A stretch of DNA of 64,000 nt, from NCBI RefSeq assembly GCF_031020795.1, contig NZ_JAVHJP010000010.1:32761-96760 (forward strand), read 5' to 3'. This stretch comes from Hydrogenophaga pseudoflava (GTDB lineage Bacteria; Pseudomonadota; Gammaproteobacteria; Burkholderiales; Burkholderiaceae_C). Positions 54,886 through 63,872 of the stretch are shown piece by piece (within the stretch, counting starts at the first letter, position 1; each line of letters starts with the position of its first letter). The position numbers and the translations under genes are program-made. Below the pieces are notes generated by a model. That model was not told the DNA's origin. It made no database searches and saw nothing but the letters and a program-made list of their open reading frames with translations.

Positions 54886-55740
54886 ATGGATTCCAGCTGG
54901 CTGCTCCATCTCCTCAACCTGTTGTACGAACTGGCAACCCTGGGCCTGACGACGCTGGGCCTGGCGGTGGTGTTCGGATTGCTCGGGGTCATGAACATGG
55001 CCCACGGCGAGTTCGTCATGCTGGGAGCGTACGCGGTGGTCACGGTGCAGTCCTGGGGCTGGCCACTGATCACCGCCATGCCCCTGGCGCTGCTGGTCTG
55101 TGGTGGCGTGGGCTGGGTGGTGGAGCGCTGGCTGATCCGTCCCCTGTACGCGCGACCGTTTGACACCCTGCTGGCCACCTGGGCGCTGGCCATTCTCATG
55201 CGCAAGCTCGTGGAAGCGGTCTACGGCCGCGACCACCGGAACATCGAGAGCACCCTGACGACGCCCATCGAGGTCATCGGCATCCAGTACCCGGTGTACC
55301 GCCTGTTTCTGCTCGCGCTGACGGCGGCCCTCATGCTGGCGCTGGCGCTCTGGTACCGGCGCAGTTCGATGGGGCTGCGCGTTCGCGCCATGACGGGCAA
55401 CCCGGCCCTGGCCCAGGCGCTGGGCATCAACACCACACGGCTCGCATCCCAGACCTTTGTCGTCGGCATGATGCTGGCCGGGGCCTCGGGCGTGCTGCTG
55501 GCGCCTCTGGTGCGCATCGAGCCGGGTATCGGTGTCGACTATCTGCTGGACTCGTTCTTTGTCCTGGTGGTCGGCGGCCTCGGCACGCTCAGCGGATTCG
55601 GCGGCGGTGTCTCCATCATTGGCGGAACGCAGTCGGTGCTGAGTGCGCTCATTGACCAGACCAGCGGCTATGCCGTGGTGCTCATCCTGTCCATCCTCTT
55701 CCTCTGGTTGAAACCCAATGGACTCTTCGGACGCAATTGA
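54886..55740 (+). CDS. Liv-type permease, LivH-like, second importer
   Basis: The 284-residue permease has LATLGLTTLGLAVVFGLLGV, VMNMAHGEFVMLGAYAVV and the contact segment VRAMTGNPALAQALGINTTR near residue 165. A GTG at 54874 would overlap the previous stop; the ATG at 54886 has AAGGTG at a fair distance and is preferred. The stop overlaps the next gene by 23 bp. Confidence 0.87.
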   Translation: MDSSWLLHLLNLLYELATLGLTTLGLAVVFGLLGVMNMAHGEFVMLGAYAVVTVQSWGWPLITAMPLALLVCGGVGWVVERWLIRPLYARPFDTLLATWALAILMRKLVEAVYGRDHRNIESTLTTPIEVIGIQYPVYRLFLLALTAALMLALALWYRRSSMGLRVRAMTGNPALAQALGINTTRLASQTFVVGMMLAGASGVLLAPLVRIEPGIGVDYLLDSFFVLVVGGLGTLSGFGGGVSIIGGTQSVLSALIDQTSGYAVVLILSILFLWLKPNGLFGRN

Positions 55741-57517
55741 CCTCAACGGGACGGCCAGACAGTCCACCCGCCAGATGAAACGCTCCCGCCATCTCCCCTC
55801 CGGCCCCATGGCACTGGGCATCGGTCTGTGTGCCCTGCCCTTCCTGACCGACGAGTTCACCAGCTACCAGATCGGCTTGTTCCTCATCTACGGCATCGCC
55901 ACCCAGGGTGTTGCGCTGTGCTGGGGTCGTCTGGGCTTCCTGCCCCTGGGCAACGCGCTCTTTTTCGGCCTCGGGGCCTACCTGGCAGGCGGCAGTCTCA
56001 AGGCCGCCTCGTCCAATGCGCTCTGGTACGCGACGCTTCCGCTCGCGCTCATGCTTCCGGCCGCCCTGGCCTACCTGACCGCTCGCCTGGTCTTTGCCCG
56101 CAGCTCCCGCAGCGGACCGTTCTTTTCGCTCATCACGCTGGCGATGACGATGCTGGGCTTCCTCGTGGTTCAGCAGTGGAGCGCCGTCACCGGAGGCTTC
56201 AACGGCATGTCCGACATTCCGGAGCCACCGGGCATGGACCGGTACGCGGATCTCTACTGGGTCGTCGCCGTCTGCGCAGTGTGCTCAACCCTGGTGTTGG
56301 GTGTGCTGATCCGTCGGCCCATCGGCACCCTGTGGTCGGCGATCGCACAGAACGAAGACAGGCTGCAGCTCTTCGGATATGCCACCGACCGGATCAAGGC
56401 CAACGCCTACGCCTTGTCCGCCTTGCTGGCCGCAGCGGCGGGTGCATTGTTCGCCATGCACCAGGGCATCGTCACGCCACTGTCCATGGGTGTCGTACTG
56501 GCCACCGAGTTCATCATCTGGGCCGCCGTCGGTGGCAAGGGAAGCCCGCTGGGAGCGCTGCTCGGCGCGGTGCTGGTGGGATATGCATCGTCGGAACTTC
56601 GAGACGCCTTTTCGTACTGGGAAGTGCTGGTGGCACTTCTTTTCCTGGTGGTCGTCCGGTTCCTCCCCGCGGGGCTGCTCGGTCTTGTGCAAGGCAGGCA
56701 CGCTCACAAGGACTCCGGCGCAGAGCCCGTCGGGAAGATGCTCGCACCTCAGTCCGTCCCGGCAGGCAACCTCACACTGGAGTTCCAGAACGTCAGCTCA
56801 TCACAAGGCGGCGTCCGGATTCTCGACCGCCTGTCCTTTGCTCTGAAAGGCTCAGGTGTGCGTTGCATCATCGGCCCCAACGGCGCAGGCAAGACCTCTT
56901 CCTTCAATGTGCTGACGGGTCGGCTTCCATTGCGGTCGGGGAAGATTCTCCTGAACGGCAAGGATGTGTCCCGGTTGCCGGCCTGGCAGGTCGCTCGCCA
57001 TGGTGTCGGACGAAAGATGCAGGTGCCATCGGTGTTCCCAGACCTGACGGTTTCGGAGAACCTGGACATTGCCCTGTGGGCGGGACGGCTCAAAGGCATG
57101 GACGCTCTGGGGCGGTCGGCCCTGTCGTGGCACACCCCGCTGCTGGACGATCTGCTGGCACTCTTTCCCGTTCTGAAGCAGCAACTGAACGAGCGGGCCG
57201 GGAGCCTGTCTCAGGGGCATCGCCAGGCACTCGAATTCTCCATGACGATGCTGCCCGAACCCCAGCTGGTGCTGCTGGACGAACCCTGCGCCGGCCTATC
57301 GCCGAAAGAAACACACCAGATGATCGATGCCATCAAGCAGGTCATCGAGCGCCTGGGCGTCGGTGCCCTGGTCATCGAGCACGACATCAGCGCCGTGGAG
57401 GCCATTGGCGGAACGGTCTTCGTGTTCGACCAGGGGTCCCTGCTTGCAGCGGGAACACTCGACGACATCCAGAGCGACCCCAGTGTGAAGAGCGTCTACG
57501 CAGGAGCCCGAAAGTGA
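55718..57517 (+). CDS. LivM-LivG fusion: permease joined to ATPase
   Basis: The 599-residue protein joins a LivM-type permease (about residues 28-320, with IGLFLIYGIATQGVALCWGR and the loop LWSAIAQNEDRLQLFGY) to a LivG-type ATPase (about 345-599: Walker A GPNGAGKTS, RKMQVPSVFPDLTVSENLDI, signature-like LSQGHRQALEFSM, Walker B LVLLDEPCAGLSP). A linker rich in His, Lys and Ser joins them. Fusions of this sort keep subunits in fixed ratio. The importer is otherwise parallel to that at 43-48 kb, but gene order and fusion differ, so it is not a recent copy. Confidence 0.9.
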   Translation: MDSSDAIDLNGTARQSTRQMKRSRHLPSGPMALGIGLCALPFLTDEFTSYQIGLFLIYGIATQGVALCWGRLGFLPLGNALFFGLGAYLAGGSLKAASSNALWYATLPLALMLPAALAYLTARLVFARSSRSGPFFSLITLAMTMLGFLVVQQWSAVTGGFNGMSDIPEPPGMDRYADLYWVVAVCAVCSTLVLGVLIRRPIGTLWSAIAQNEDRLQLFGYATDRIKANAYALSALLAAAAGALFAMHQGIVTPLSMGVVLATEFIIWAAVGGKGSPLGALLGAVLVGYASSELRDAFSYWEVLVALLFLVVVRFLPAGLLGLVQGRHAHKDSGAEPVGKMLAPQSVPAGNLTLEFQNVSSSQGGVRILDRLSFALKGSGVRCIIGPNGAGKTSSFNVLTGRLPLRSGKILLNGKDVSRLPAWQVARHGVGRKMQVPSVFPDLTVSENLDIALWAGRLKGMDALGRSALSWHTPLLDDLLALFPVLKQQLNERAGSLSQGHRQALEFSMTMLPEPQLVLLDEPCAGLSPKETHQMIDAIKQVIERLGVGALVIEHDISAVEAIGGTVFVFDQGSLLAAGTLDDIQSDPSVKSVYAGARK

Positions 57518-58209
57518 GCCCGACACTTCTGAAGTTCGACAACCTCGTCAGTGGCTACGGCGACACCATGGTGCTGCGGAATGTCTCCGGTGCAGTGACT
57601 CAAGGCGAGGTGCTCGGTGTTCTGGGGCGCAACGGCGTGGGAAAGACCACCCTGATGAAGACGCTGGCCGGCTACATCGAGCCACAGAGCGGATCGGTTG
57701 TTCTCAACGGCCGGAACATCAATGCCTTGGCACCACAGGACGGGCTGCGTTCGGGCATGGCCTATGCGCCGCAGGAAAACGTGGTGTTCGGGGAACTGAC
57801 GGTGCACGAGAACCTGTGGTTGCACCTTGATGACAAAGACGAAAGCCGGTATGCGAGCTGCCTTGAGAACTTCCCGCGCCTGGGCGAAAGAATGGGGCAA
57901 CGCGCGGGACTGCTGAGCGGTGGAGAAAGAAAGCTGCTCTCCTTCACCCGGACCATGGGCCTGAGTGCACCGCTGACCCTTCTTGACGAACCGACAGAAG
58001 GCGTGCAGCCCGAAAACATCCAGCGCATGGCCGACCTGGTGCGCTCCCGATGCGCAAGGGGTGCCACATACGTCATCGTCGAACAGAACCTGGAGTTCCT
58101 GCTCTCGGTCGCGACCTCGGTACTCGTCATGGACCACGGTCAGGTTCTGCTGGACCAATCAATTTCCGGCATTTCAAGGAATGAGCTTGAGGAATACTTG
58201 ATGGTGTGA
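57514..58209 (+). CDS. Liv-type ABC transporter ATPase, LivF-like, second importer
   Basis: The 231-residue ATPase has Walker A GRNGVGKTT near residue 35, MAYAPQENVVFGELTVHENL, a signature LSGGERKLLSFTRTM and Walker B PLTLLDEPTEGVQPENI. It starts with GTG overlapping the fusion stop (GTGA), with CAGGAG upstream. It completes the second importer. Confidence 0.88.
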   Translation: MSPTLLKFDNLVSGYGDTMVLRNVSGAVTQGEVLGVLGRNGVGKTTLMKTLAGYIEPQSGSVVLNGRNINALAPQDGLRSGMAYAPQENVVFGELTVHENLWLHLDDKDESRYASCLENFPRLGERMGQRAGLLSGGERKLLSFTRTMGLSAPLTLLDEPTEGVQPENIQRMADLVRSRCARGATYVIVEQNLEFLLSVATSVLVMDHGQVLLDQSISGISRNELEEYLMV

Positions 58210-58441
58210 ATTCCCTGTGAAAACCTGAGCCACCCGGAAGCAGCCCAGACGGGGACTCGACATTTCGAGGGCGAGCTCATGTCCACCGCGACGGACTTGC
58301 AGGAATTGCTGGACCCGTTCTACCGCCGACAGGCTGGCCGCTTCGTTGGGTTCCGGGCGAGGGAGCATTTTTTCTCACGGTACGCCCAGTCGATTGCTCG
58401 GCAACGCGCGTGCAGGCTGAGCATCGGCGCTGCGAATTTTC
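58210..58441. other. Gap between the amide importer and EF-G-like gene
   Basis: This 232-bp stretch separates two convergent genes. A rightward frame from 58279 (starting STATDLQELLDPFYRRQAG) runs out over the antisense of the EF-G-like gene and has no family I recognise; it may be a remnant or chance. No clear terminator hairpin is visible. Confidence 0.4.
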
Positions 58442-60502
58442 CTAGTCTTCTTCGCGCACCCGGTACCGCCCCATCAACGTCTGTTGGACGGCCGGCGGAA
58501 CGGCGTCGTAGTGCGACAACGTGACGGTGTAGCGCCCCTGGCCGCTGGTCATCGCATTCAGCCGCGACTGGTAGTCGGCCAGCTCGGCCTCTGGCACCTG
58601 AGCGCCGATGGCCACGGTGCCGGCCCCCAGGCCCGATGTGCCTGTGACCAGGCCGCGCCGCAACGACAGGTCGCTCGTGACGTCGCCCACGGCATGCTCG
58701 GGCACGGCGATCTCGATCTGGACAAACGGCTCGAGCACAACCGGCCGGGCCTCGCGAATCGCCGCCATGAAGGCCTTGCGGCCGGCGGTCGCGAAGGCGA
58801 TGTCCTTGCTGTCCACGCTGTGGTGCTTGCCGTCGTACACGACGACGCGCACGTCGACCACAGGGAAGCCGGCGATCGCGCCGTACGCCAAAACCTCGCG
58901 CACGCCTTTCTCGACCGCGGGGATGAACTGGCCCGGGATCGCACCGCCCCTGACTTCGTCGGCGAATTCGAAGCCCGCGCCGCGCGCGAGCGGCTCGATG
59001 CGCAGGAAGACTTCGGCGAACTGGCCGGCACCGCCGCTCTGCTTCTTGTGGCGGTGGTGGCCCTCGGCCGGCGTGGTCACGGTCTCGCGGTAGGCGATGC
59101 GCGGTGGCCGAGTCTGGACATCGAAGCGGTACACCTCGCGCAGGCGTTCGAGCACGATGCGCAGGTGCAGCTCGCCGAGCCCGTAAAGGACCGTCTCGTT
59201 GGTCGCGGCCACATGCTCGATGCGCAGGCACGGGTCCTCGGCCGCGAGCTTGCCGAGGATTTCCCAGGCGCGCTGCTCGTCGCCATGCCGCTTGGGCTCC
59301 ACGGCCAGGCCGTACACCGGCACCGGGAGCGGCAGCGGAGCGAGGTGCACATGGCTGTCTTCGGCCGCATCGTGCAACACGGCATCGAAATGGATCTCGT
59401 CGACCTTGGCCACCGCCACGATGTCGCCGGGCAGCGCGTGCGACACCTCGACGTGGTCCTTGCCCTGGAGCATGAACAGGTGCCCGACCTTGAACGGCTT
59501 GCGGCCGTCGCCGATGTAGAGCTGGCTGTCGCGCGTGACCGTGCCCTGGTGCACACGAAAGATGCCCATCTTGCCGACATAGGGGTCGATCGTGACCTTG
59601 AACACATGCGCCAGCACGTGCAGCGTCGGGTCAGCCTTGGCCTCCATGGGCATGGCCTCTGCGCCCTCGCCAACGATGAAGCTCGGCGGGTTGGCTTCGG
59701 TCGGATCGGGCAGGAGTTTGACGATCACGTCAAGCAACTCGGTCACGCCGGCGCCGCTGCGCGACGAGGCGAAACACACCGGGATCAGGTGGCCTTCGCG
59801 CAGCGCCTGCTCCAGCGGCGCGTGCAGCTCCGACGGGTCGACGTCGCCTTTCTCGAGGTAGCGCTCGACGAAGGCCGCGTCGACCTCGACCACCTGCTCC
59901 ACCAGCGCGCGGTGCGCCGCTTCGACGGGGCCGAAGTCGGAGCGTCCGAAGCGGTTGAAGAAGCAGTCGATCACCTGCCGGTTGACCCCGTCGGGCACGT
60001 TCAGCGGCAGGCATTCGCGACCAAAGGTGGCCTGGATGTCGGCCAGCAGACCCGACAGCGAGACGCCCTGCGCGTCGATCTTGTTGACGATGATCATGCG
60101 GGCGAGGCGGCGCGAGGCGGCGTATTCCATCATGCGCACCGCCATCGGCTCGATGCCGGTGGCGGCATTGATGACCACCGCCACCGTCTCGACGGCCTCC
60201 AGTGCCGGCAGGCTCTGGCCGAGGAAGTCGGGTCCGCCGGGCGTGTCGATGAGGTGGATGCGCGTGCCGGCATGCGTGAGGTGCATCACCGAGGCGTTGA
60301 GCGAATGCAGCATGCGGCGCTCGAGCGGGTCGTGGTCGCTGACGGTGCTGCCGCGCTCGACGCTGCCGCACGCGCCGATGGCGCCCGCCTTGTACAGCAG
60401 GGCCTCGGCCAGCGAGGTCTTGCCGGCGACTGCGGCGCCCACGAGCGCCAACGTTCGCACGGCTTTGATTTCGGCCGTGGGGCCGTTCGATCGGCTTGGC
60501 AT
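58442..60502 (-). CDS. EF-G-like translational GTPase (FusA2/EF-G2 type)
   Basis: The 686-residue protein has all EF-G domains: G1 GAAVAGKTS (residues 22-30), G3 DTPGGPDF (86-93), G4 NKID (140-143), then domain II, III (VLYGLGELHLRIVLERLRE), IV (HKKQSGGAGQFAEVFLRIEP) and V (MTSGQGRYTVTLSHYDAVPP). In ordinary EF-G the G3 box is DTPGHVDF; here the catalytic His is Gly90, and the effector segment is changed, so GTP hydrolysis should be slow or differently triggered. AAGGAG lies 7 nt before the ATG at 60502. EF-G2 paralogues have roles in recycling or unknown roles, and are not the housekeeping copy. Confidence 0.85.
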   Translation of the reverse strand: MPSRSNGPTAEIKAVRTLALVGAAVAGKTSLAEALLYKAGAIGACGSVERGSTVSDHDPLERRMLHSLNASVMHLTHAGTRIHLIDTPGGPDFLGQSLPALEAVETVAVVINAATGIEPMAVRMMEYAASRRLARMIIVNKIDAQGVSLSGLLADIQATFGRECLPLNVPDGVNRQVIDCFFNRFGRSDFGPVEAAHRALVEQVVEVDAAFVERYLEKGDVDPSELHAPLEQALREGHLIPVCFASSRSGAGVTELLDVIVKLLPDPTEANPPSFIVGEGAEAMPMEAKADPTLHVLAHVFKVTIDPYVGKMGIFRVHQGTVTRDSQLYIGDGRKPFKVGHLFMLQGKDHVEVSHALPGDIVAVAKVDEIHFDAVLHDAAEDSHVHLAPLPLPVPVYGLAVEPKRHGDEQRAWEILGKLAAEDPCLRIEHVAATNETVLYGLGELHLRIVLERLREVYRFDVQTRPPRIAYRETVTTPAEGHHRHKKQSGGAGQFAEVFLRIEPLARGAGFEFADEVRGGAIPGQFIPAVEKGVREVLAYGAIAGFPVVDVRVVVYDGKHHSVDSKDIAFATAGRKAFMAAIREARPVVLEPFVQIEIAVPEHAVGDVTSDLSLRRGLVTGTSGLGAGTVAIGAQVPEAELADYQSRLNAMTSGQGRYTVTLSHYDAVPPAVQQTLMGRYRVREED

Positions 60503-60986
60503 GGTTGGACTCCTTTGCACGTCCGGAAGGCCGGTCCGGCGGCCCGCATGGGCTCGGGCGTGGCGTGTAGACGTCGGGGCAGCGTACGGGATTGACCGCG
60601 CCAACGCAAATGGATTGCGCCGCCGACCTCCGATGCCTGACCGGCATGCCTGCCGCGTTGACCTCCCCTGTGTTGCCAGCGTGCTGAGACATGGGCTCAC
60701 CCTCAAGATGCCTCGACAACAACCCTCTGAGCCCGTCACCGTGAATGGACGGAGCGTAGCTTCTGGCCATGTTCACCTGTCATGGACTGGGGAGATCACA
60801 AGGCAGCATGCAGATCAAATGCACGCGCTGATTGAATTGACCTGAAGCTTTGTCAAAAGCCTCACTGACAAAAAGCGGCGTTAGAGAATGGCCTGCGGCA
60901 AAGGCCAGAAAAGCAGCAGCGAGAGAAGCCACAGAGAATCGGCCACCGGCCGCAAGCCCGCGAAAACACTGGGGCCAGAAAGACAA

Positions 60987-61012
60987 AAGGCCCCCACTTA
61001 CGTGGGAGCCTT
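60987..61012 (-). terminator. Hairpin terminator downstream of the HipA-like gene
   Basis: Arms AAGGCCCCCAC (60987-60997) and GTGGGAGCCTT (61002-61012) pair over 11 bp with one G-U pair around TTAC; a further AAGACA/TGTCTT extension lies outside a small bulge. On the minus strand the stem is followed by TTTTGTCTTTC, a fair T-tract, so it suits leftward transcripts from the HipA-like operon. The plus-strand sequence right after it (TGGCGGTGGACGCAGTCCGC) looks loosely like the 3' end of a tRNA reading leftward, but no tRNA fold follows. The rest of 60503-61250 has no gene I can support; 61140-61170 is a GCGC-rich simple stretch. Confidence 0.55.
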
Positions 61013-61250
61013 GTCTTACTGGCGGTGGACGCAGTCCGCAGCGAACCTGTATCGCGCCTGCAGTCGTTTTGGCCGCTCCTTCTCTTGCTCAGAAATTTTT
61101 GGTGAGCGCTGGGTTCATTTGGCCGGACACCCATTAAAGAATAAGTACGCGCGCACGCCCGCGCGCGAAAAAGGGACTCCGCCCTCGGACCCTGCAAGCC
61201 CCCCACCCTCCAGCCCGACCTGCCAGGCCCTGCCTCCTTCGGCTTGGAGC

Positions 61251-62630
61251 TCATGCCCGCCGGCCACCCACCATCTCCCGGGCCTGCCGAAGCTGCGCGT
61301 TCTCCATGGCCGCTTCAAGTGATGCGATGTCGGTGTTCGTCATGCGCACCGGGTACTGCTCGGCCTTCACCTTCCAGCGGCTGATCACCTCGACCATCCT
61401 CTTGAGCAGCGTGCGTGCCTCATTCTGAGATATCCCGAATGCCACCGATTGCCTGAGCAGCTGATCCAAATCCCATCGCGGGCCCTGCCACTGGAGGCGG
61501 GACGTGGCCTGTTGGCATTCGGGCTCCATGGCAGGTCGCAGTGCGGTGGCGGGTGCCAGCTCCCAGCGAGCAAGGGACCGGTACACGAAGCCGAACTTTC
61601 GCAGCGACACACGGGCGTTGATCAGTCGCATGAACACCAAGCGCAGCCACAGCTGGCGGGCGTCTGCCCCAAAAACTTTGCTGCATGTCCTCATGACCGC
61701 CAGCAGATCGAGCCAGTCCGGTTCTTCGCCCTCTTCCGCGAGCAACAGGCTTCGGGCGGACAGGTAGGGCTTTCGACCGCCATCCATGTCCCGATCCAAT
61801 CGCTGGGTGATCAGCACCGATCCCTCGCACAGGTTCTTCAGCGCCATGTCCACCACCCGGATGCCCGCTTCCCGGGCCAGCTGTCCGAGGAGCATTTCCG
61901 CTTTGGCCACCGGATAGCGATCGGCCACGCTGGGCAGCCGGACCACCGCGAGGGTTCCTCCGTCCCGCTTCTGTGCGTCCTGAACAAAGCAGACCTTGGG
62001 ACGGGAACCGCCCAGGGCGGTGGCACTGGAGAGCAGGAGCCGGGTCTGGCGCTCGTCGGCTCCCCCGCGCTCGAAGGCCGCAGTTGCCCCGGCCATGGTG
62101 TCCAGGTCTGCGGCGAACGGCAGGTCGAAGCGCCTGCCGGACACTGTCAGTGCCCGGTTCCTGGGCCGGATCCGCAGTGCACCGAGTCGGCAAAGGTCGT
62201 GGGTCGCGCAGAGGGACACCAAGGCCCGGGACTCCAGACCTGCGAGGGGATGGGTGGTGAGGGTGGCCTCACCCAGCGCCCGCTCAAGGAGGGCGTGTGC
62301 AAACCCGTCGGGTTGCGTGTCCGCCAGGGCCGCAAAGAAGGGGCTTCCCTGACTTTGGGGACAGGTTCTCCACTGGCCGTGGGGGTGGCAGCGCAGATCG
62401 GGTGATGGGCTGAAGAGCAGTTTTCGGCCCAGCCACCGCCGATCGAAGGAGAACTCAGAACACTCGGTGGGTCCGTCCTGGACGTGGTGCAGCACGCCCA
62501 GAGGCTGCTCGGACTTACCCATCATGATGTCCAGTATCACATCGCTGCGCGGGCCGTAGGCGAGCGTAGGGACTGGCCTTGCCGGCCGAATCGCACCACC
62601 GGCTGTTGGAGTCGTGGTGGTTGCACTCAT
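61251..62630 (-). CDS. HipA-like protein with altered catalytic site
   Basis: The 459-residue protein follows HipA layout: an N-terminal part with FFAALADTQPDGFAHALLER, a Gly-rich loop GGSRPKV (Lys at 212) like HipA's phosphate-binding loop, VAKAEMLLGQLAREAGI and LITQRLDRDMDG. Active HipA has GNTDDHLRNHGF (catalytic Asp) and AYDLNP (metal Asp). The matching places here read NARVSLRKFGF at 338-348 and ATALRP at 361-366, so both Asp residues are gone and kinase activity is probably lost. The ATG overlaps the stop of the HTH gene (ATGA). Confidence 0.75.
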   Translation of the reverse strand: MSATTTTPTAGGAIRPARPVPTLAYGPRSDVILDIMMGKSEQPLGVLHHVQDGPTECSEFSFDRRWLGRKLLFSPSPDLRCHPHGQWRTCPQSQGSPFFAALADTQPDGFAHALLERALGEATLTTHPLAGLESRALVSLCATHDLCRLGALRIRPRNRALTVSGRRFDLPFAADLDTMAGATAAFERGGADERQTRLLLSSATALGGSRPKVCFVQDAQKRDGGTLAVVRLPSVADRYPVAKAEMLLGQLAREAGIRVVDMALKNLCEGSVLITQRLDRDMDGGRKPYLSARSLLLAEEGEEPDWLDLLAVMRTCSKVFGADARQLWLRLVFMRLINARVSLRKFGFVYRSLARWELAPATALRPAMEPECQQATSRLQWQGPRWDLDQLLRQSVAFGISQNEARTLLKRMVEVISRWKVKAEQYPVRMTNTDIASLEAAMENAQLRQAREMVGGRRA

Positions 62631-62950
62631 TCGACGGCCTCGCCTTCTGCGCGGCCCCGGATGCGCTCGGGCAATGCGGCGTCTTGCACCTGCAGGCCGA
62701 TGGTGTCTTGTGGGGTGTCCAGCAGGGCATTGAACCGGTCGATCATTCCGAAAGCCGCCAAGGCGCCGAGCAGGTGCTGGATGGCAACACCCGCATCGCC
62801 CGCCTCCAGACGCCGCACGGTACTGACCGATGCGCCGATCTGTTCGGCCATCGCCCGCTGGCTCCAGTGGCGCCGCCGCCGGGCCAGCGAGATGTTGGAG
62901 CCCAGGCGTTTGAGCGCACGTTCGTGGGACGGGGAGAGGTGGTTTTTCAT
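62627..62950 (-). CDS. HipB-like XRE-family antitoxin/regulator
   Basis: The 107-residue protein has an XRE helix-turn-helix (ARRRRHWSQRAMAEQIGASV, STVRRLEAGD; residues ~23-52) of the HipB type, followed by a helical tail with LLGALAAFGMIDRFNALLDT. It is translated just before the HipA-like gene with an ATGA overlap, as in hipBA operons, and likely represses the pair. The upstream region (62951-63422) holds no gene I can support; a leftward 103-codon frame at 63041-63352 has no recognised family and is probably chance. Confidence 0.78.
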   Translation of the reverse strand: MKNHLSPSHERALKRLGSNISLARRRRHWSQRAMAEQIGASVSTVRRLEAGDAGVAIQHLLGALAAFGMIDRFNALLDTPQDTIGLQVQDAALPERIRGRAEGEAVE

Positions 62951-63422
62951 GGCAGGTCCTCAGTGAGGGAACTGCCTCGATTCGACTGTCACGACACCCT
63001 GCAAGAGGCGGCTGTTGGTTTTCTGCCAACGAGCGAGGGATCAGATCAGAGCGCCCAATCCTGATAAGCGCTCATGTTTGAACGATCCGACGTAAACCTG
63101 TCCCAACCGGACCCCGGCCTGTTGGCCAGCGCAGCGCCCTGCTCCAGTCCGGTGCCCCGCCCCGGTCATGGCAGGCAGGCCTTCAGATCTGAGCGCTTGC
63201 AGCGCATAGACATCCAGATTCGAACAAGCGACCTGAGGCTTGTCCCCACCGGGGCTGGAGAAGCCTGTGGATATCTCGTGAACGGATGGGCCGAACCCGC
63301 GCCGCTGCTGGGATCGAAGCAAGGTGCACAAATATCGAGCAGAGGACTTCATCTTCTGACCGCCATACGATCAGTGATGCCTCCGAAGTCGCTGCAGAAC
63401 GAGGGAGCCGAAAAACAAAGGG

Positions 63423-63872
63423 TCAGGCTGCACGCACTGCGCGGATGGCCACCAGCAAATCTTTGGCCCACTTTTGAGCACGCAGTTCTTGGCGTGCAAG
63501 TGCTGTAGAAGCTCTTGCTACGTCTTCCCCTTGGTACTTGGCAATGAGGGCCCGATTGCCGGTATGCCAAGCATGCACAACTGTCATGCCAGCACGTTCG
63601 ATTTCCTTGGTGAGAAGTTGCGCCTTGCGGCCACACAACACCACAAGGCCGCAGCCCTGCAGTTCTTCGACTACGCGCTTCACATTCCCCGGTTCGAGAA
63701 TCTGAGACGCCTTTGCCTCCGATGCACCGCTCTTCAGGCTTGCGGCCATCGGTTCGTCAAACGCATTGGAGATTCGATACCCATACCTATCCGAGGAAGT
63801 GAACAGGTTGGGTTCTTTCGACACCAGAAATCTGAGTGCAAGGGTGAGGTTCATGCCTGTATCGCCGGCCAC
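63423..63872 (-). CDS. Small protein, possibly UDG-superfamily fragment
   Basis: Up to 149 residues; a start at 63854 (MNLTLALRFL) is equally likely. The pattern YRISNAFDE, EPGNVKRVVEELQGCGLVVL, CGRKAQ and VVHAWHTGNRALI loosely follows the second half of uracil-DNA-glycosylase-like proteins (a TNA-type strand, a GRKA strand, a final HTG/HPS loop). The N-terminal GxxPG catalytic motif of that superfamily is missing, so this is either truncated or another family. The base use is less GC-rich than its neighbours, which suggests transfer. No neighbour informs its role. Confidence 0.45.
   Translation of the reverse strand: MAGDTGMNLTLALRFLVSKEPNLFTSSDRYGYRISNAFDEPMAASLKSGASEAKASQILEPGNVKRVVEELQGCGLVVLCGRKAQLLTKEIERAGMTVVHAWHTGNRALIAKYQGEDVARASTALARQELRAQKWAKDLLVAIRAVRAA

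Noticed and set aside
58484..60595. Long rightward open frame over the EF-G-like gene
   Set aside because: Antisense composition, no recognisable domain, and the leftward frame has all EF-G motifs.
61018..61050. tRNA gene after the hairpin
   Set aside because: Only a short 3'-end-like stretch; no arms or anticodon loop could be folded.
63041..63352. Leftward 103-codon frame upstream of the HipB-like gene
   Set aside because: No ribosome site, no recognised family, and overlapping frames on the other strand are equally long.
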